Below are positions 60,291-64,000 of a stretch of DNA of 64,000 nt, piece after piece. The DNA comes from Gibbula magus. Taxonomy: Eukaryota; Mollusca; Gastropoda; Trochida; Trochidae. A program made the position numbers and the translations under genes. The stretch lies in the NCBI GenBank assembly GCA_936450465.1, contig OW388305.1, positions 39,317,187-39,381,186 on the forward strand. Direction: 5' to 3'. Below the pieces are notes generated by a model. It ran no database searches and had not been told where the DNA came from. It saw only the letters and a program-made list of their open reading frames with translations. Positions within the stretch are counted from its first letter, which is position 1. Each line of letters begins with the position of its first letter.

Positions 60291-60781
60291 AGTCGCCGAA
60301 TTAATGTGGGGCACACGTTTGATTTTGTACAGTCGAGCTCATCACGAGACAATGTTGACATTACGACAGCGCTACCTAACGTAAAATCTTCAACAGACAA
60401 TTGCAAAAATGTGTTCTAACTTTTGTTTTAAACGGGATATTTACAAAATGATTAACATGCATAACTATGGCGAGGCGATGATATCGCGAGTGTTTGGGAA
60501 CTGTCATGTTTTCCGATGGCGATGGATGATTGACTTTGAAGTATATAAATTTGCAATGACACATGCTTATTTTTGAAATACAGAATAAACTGATGTGAAT
60601 AGATGGTTTAACCTTCTGTGTAAATTTCAGTATGATTGATGTGTAATTTAAAAATAATTCACTATTCATTGAAGAATATCCACAAATAACGTCAACATAT
60701 AATTTTTTTCTGGTATAAAATATAATTCTGAACAAAGTGATGTCAATTCCGTTGTCATGATTTCGTTGCTCGGGTCATAGG

Positions 60782-61375
60782 TTGATGTTGTCAGAAGGTA
60801 GAAAGTGTAATATCCCGATGGAGACGATATTGTGCCCCCAACATATCATCCCTGTAATCGAAGATGAATTTCACTTTTCGCTTATTTGCCAATTCTATAA
60901 AGATCTTCGACACAATCTGATTAAAATCGACGGTTTTCCGTGGGAAAAAAATTGCAAAATAGTGCATCTACCGGGATACGAACTCGTATCAGTCGTAGGT
61001 TCCACGCCAAACGCGAGTAATCTACAGAAACTGTTCGTATCCCTGTAGATATATTATTTTGCAAATTTTATTCCACGGAACAAGGTCGATTTTAATCAGA
61101 CTGATCTTCGACAAAATAGTTTACCTAAGTATTTCTGGAACTGTACCCATCAGAAAGAAATTGTGTCCAGCTATATTTCTCAACAAATTTGTATTCTTAT
61201 CCGCAAGAAAGAGACCGAATTTTTTGAAAGGATATTATATAACTGTAAAATGTCCATGCACAGTCTATTGAAAATTACGGTCGTGTTGCTTTCTGTGGTA
61301 CTCATACCACTTATTCATGATCATGTCGTATACAAATGTATGATGGGCCGGTGGCCCCTTTACCTGAAAAAAAAC
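60782..61375 (+). pseudogene. LINE C-terminal remnant
   Basis: The frame 60782-61048 contains CNIPMETILCP followed by VIEDEFHFSLICQFYKDLRH, the conserved C-terminal Cys/His-type tract of L1-like LINEs, then a short tail. Beyond it only frame-broken sequence and a GGGCCGGTGGCCC tract (61343-61355), like a LINE 3' end, followed by A-rich sequence. Heavily truncated. Confidence 0.7.
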
Positions 61376-61612
61376 CCATAATCAGCCATCATCAACTCAC
61401 ATTTGACTGCTTAATTTATAATTGACAAAATAATTCGAGTTTGGAAATGTAGTACAATTTTAGATCTATTGTATTACCTCCGATATACTAATTGCCCTAT
61501 TAAATGATGAAATCGTAAACAGTATACAGCGTCAGGGCGAAACAAAACAAGTATAATCAGAAGCTCTGAGACGCATTTTCCTAGTGTTTTCAAACAGTAC
61601 CAACGCTTTAAT

Positions 61613-61960
61613 TAAGGATTCAGGCAAGACTGAATCCTTATTGTTATTGGCGTGTTTTTTTGTTTTTTTTTATTATTCCACCGATTTTGTGTAAACGATT
61701 CAGAACTAAGGCTGGATCGATTGGCATGAATGTTTCAGGGATGATAGCCCGTGTCGAGATCTCGAGCAGAAAGTAAATGACAGTGAATTCGTAGATCACG
61801 TCGTTTAGCCCCCATTTTGATTTTAGACATTTCAAAACCTTCTTCCCCATGCAGCTTTGAAAATCTTCTCCTCTGAAGATACCAGCATAAGAACGCTCAT
61901 ATTTATACATAATGTAGCTGAAGCATTGTATATTATAGTTTGTTCATTGCAGACGCCAAT
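61613..61960 (+). repeat. Dispersed repeat family A, left end with terminal hairpin
   Basis: Begins TTAAGGATTCAGGCAAGACTGAATCCTTATTG (a 9-base stem: AAGGATTCA/TGAATCCTT), then GGCGTGTTTTTTT, TTTCAGGGATGATAGCCCG, GCCCCCATTTTGATTTTAG, CTTCTCCTCTGAAGATACC. It is the opposite orientation to the copies at 24606-25375 and 57650-60290. Confidence 0.7.
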
Positions 61961-62698
61961 TCCCTTATACTGTTTGCGCAGTGAGCTCTCAAATTTAGAT
62001 CATTATTCAAATCAACTTTAAGGGGACATAACTTAATGCATAACTTAAGAGCCGAATTTAAAGATTTTTTCAGGAGAGTAAGACAAGAGTAGTCTTTATG
62101 AATAAGTTATGCCATCGAAGCTGAACCGGTCGTGAGAAAGGGTACAAAATTACAGATATATAAAACTGACAATTTTAACATGGGGAAAATTTTCAAAACT
62201 TAGAGACCTGCAGATGTTTTTATATGATAGACAGGAACAGTACAAACAATAAAGTCAATCAAGACGATTTCGAAAATCTAACGGTTTTGTTGCTATTTAC
62301 ACGAAAATATTCACGCACTTTGATCAACAAAGACAAAGAGCTTCCAGGGTTTTCCGAAAGCAAGCCCTCTCGTTTAGAAGCCCATGGGCTACTATTGAGA
62401 AAATGTTTCCTAATAGAAGCCGATGGGCCCCTATTTAATCCCAAAGTGTGTCCAATGAGAGTAGCCTCCCCTTTCTACGATACAAAAAGTATTTGTTTAA
62501 TCCGTTTTGTGCTGCATTGACTTATTTGAAACCAGTTCTCATGCACAAATCTTAAACATTACTGTACAGTCTAGTTTTAAAGAGTTACAAGAGTGTCCGT
62601 GCATGTGGTTTTCTGTACCATTGCAATAGGCTACTCCTGAAAGTAATATTAAAAGATTGCCTTCATGATCACATATTGTCTCATGATTTTTATTTATT

Positions 62699-62983
62699 AT
62701 ATCACCCATGGGAAACCTTATCAGATAAATATGTACTCAAATTACCCGCCCTTGGCCGGTATGAGCCAATCAAACTGCTACGCAGCTTGGACCTACGAGC
62801 CAATGACAATTCATTTCAAAGCAAGCGAGGTCATTGTGTTAGCCATCCGTCACCGGTTATCTCCCTTGGCCATTTCCGTCTTATCACATTGAGCATGTTC
62901 TTTGGTTACTGACTTAGTCACGCTGGCCAAGGGCGGGTAATTTGAGAACAGATTTCTCTGATAAGGTTTCCCATAGGTGATAA
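62699..62983. mobile_element. MITE-like element with ~70-bp terminal inverted repeats
   Basis: ATCACCCATGGGAAACCTTATCAG... and CCGCCCTTGGCC in the left arm pair with GGCCAAGGGCGGGTAATTTGAG and CTGATAAGGTTTCCCATAGGTGAT in the right arm. The spacer is ~145 bases. Target duplication unclear (possibly TA). The short open frames on it are not genes. Confidence 0.85.
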
Positions 62984-63595
62984 AGTGGAGAGTAACGGAG
63001 CCTATATAAAACCATGGGTAACCAAGGATATTTATTTATTTGCACTCGGTTTCTGCCAAAACTACGAGAGTTAACATACTGAAAATAAAGGTAATGATAG
63101 CCCTCGGTGTGAAGTCAAGGTGTGCAACTTTTGGGCCCCATCAGCCCAGTCAGTCAAGGTCTAGTTCGAATCTAAATCTCCATTTTTAACACGTGAAAAA
63201 AAATTAAAAATGCAGATAGAAACTTGAAACCTTTATTAAAACCATGCGATAAATAAAGTAAATCATGGCGAGTTCGTAGGTTACCTGGTTTAGGCGCCAT
63301 TTTGATTTTCTTTACAATTTAGGTATCAATATTCCTACAGAAATGCTAGAGACTTGCAATTTGTTTTGAAAGAAGCGCAATAACATTGCAATAGTTTATT
63401 ATATTTCAATTAATTACATCATTTATGTGCTGAATCCATTTATCGTCGCTTGTTAGTTACAAATGTTATAGTTCTTTTTAAAATAATAATTCCATCTGAG
63501 AAACTCATTAACGTACTAAGGTAGTTTTTTTAGCATAAATTTACTTAATTATAACATTTTAATATCATTGGTTAGCAATTAACTACTGACCTTAA

Positions 63596-64000
63596 AAAAC
63601 CAACCCCCGTGGGATGCCCGGGTTAGAATAGGCCCTTAGTTCCTCCTGCTTGTCGCAAGAGGCGACTAAAAGGGCAGTCCGTTTGCCTTGGACTGCGACC
63701 TGTACGGCTGGAAGAAGGATGCCTGGTGGTTGAGGGATGTGTTAAGCTCAAAGCTTACACTGACCAATACCCTGCTTCGGCCCCGACTTCATCAAGACAG
63801 GTGGCCAGATGGGCCCGGTCTGGTCAATCGGCTGGTCATGACAAGCACTTGGTTGCGCATATCTTTACTATCCTTATTCTTACGCTACTATTTCTCTTTG
63901 TTTCAATTCGTTTCTTTACCTTCTTCGTGCTCTCTTGCATACCTTCACCACCTTTTAAAACGCTATCCTTCGTGATGTACTTATCCATACTTTCTGCTTT
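63596..64000 (+). mobile_element. SINE-like mollusc repeat with conserved core (runs to the window edge)
   Basis: GGGATGCCCGGGTTAGAATAGGCCC...GCTTGTCGCAAGAGGCGACTAAAAGGG matches, from memory, the widely conserved core shared by many gastropod and bivalve SINE-like repeats (Nin-type domain). It is followed by a family-specific tail. No protein-coding support; the 63688-63975 frame is a chance product. The right end is outside the window or not recognisable. Confidence 0.6.

Overview
This is a eukaryotic, AT-rich, intron- and transposon-dense genomic window. The repeat content suggests a mollusc or another lophotrochozoan: a SINE-like conserved core at the right edge, pearl/Helentron-like elements with a GTCC microsatellite and ~170-bp repeats, arrays rich in GACCTTG, L1-like LINEs and a DIRS-like element. 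There are no bacterial-type genes, rRNAs or CRISPR arrays.

One host gene dominates. On the + strand, 2336-46830, I assemble 26 coding exons of a perlecan-like (basement-membrane heparan sulfate proteoglycan core-like) extracellular matrix gene. Twenty-four of the 25 exon junctions keep the reading frame; the last does not. The encoded order is: signal peptide, helical/coiled-coil stretch, Ser/Thr-rich linker, two nearly identical Ig domains (5074-6434), a laminin EGF/laminin IV-A (L4) module (7210-19609), a second copy of that module (19530-43515), an LDL-receptor class A domain (46236-46364) and the second half of an Ig domain (46685-46830). About 1,250 residues are encoded here and the last donor shows that the gene runs on, but I see no further exon up to 64000. 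The LDLa-Ig pair lies after the L4 region, the reverse of vertebrate perlecan. A hexanucleotide repeat in exon 21 breaks the frame, and the first half of the last Ig is missing.

The introns and the 3' flank hold mobile DNA. From left to right: a piggyBac relic (9748-10434), a Tc1/mariner relic (15236-15665), a 4.3-kb foldback element with ~0.5-kb inverted arms (20330-24605), a hairpin MITE (28440-28910), a 32-bp minisatellite made of 5' splice-site-like units (30731-30986), a LINE fragment (31421-32760), a pearl/HINE-like element (34321-35250), an L1-like LINE split by a ~147-bp-unit array (36030-41100), a DIRS-like element (44200-45800), a second L1-like LINE (47138-50590), a PIF/Harbinger-type element with TTA duplications (50636-52359), an inverted-repeat element (53529-54797), a TTAA-flanked piggyBac-type MITE (55356-56201), GACCTTG and pearl-like arrays (56660-57620), a CR1/Jockey-like LINE 3' part (59357-60235), LINE and repeat remnants, a hairpin MITE (62699-62983), and a SINE-like element entering the right edge. 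The larger retroelement copies are all antisense to the host gene.

I found no new defence or enzymatic system. The most interesting material is the rearranged perlecan-like architecture, the exon-21 repeat expansion, the missing half-Ig and several well-bounded non-autonomous transposons. Splice sites are read by eye and have no transcript support.
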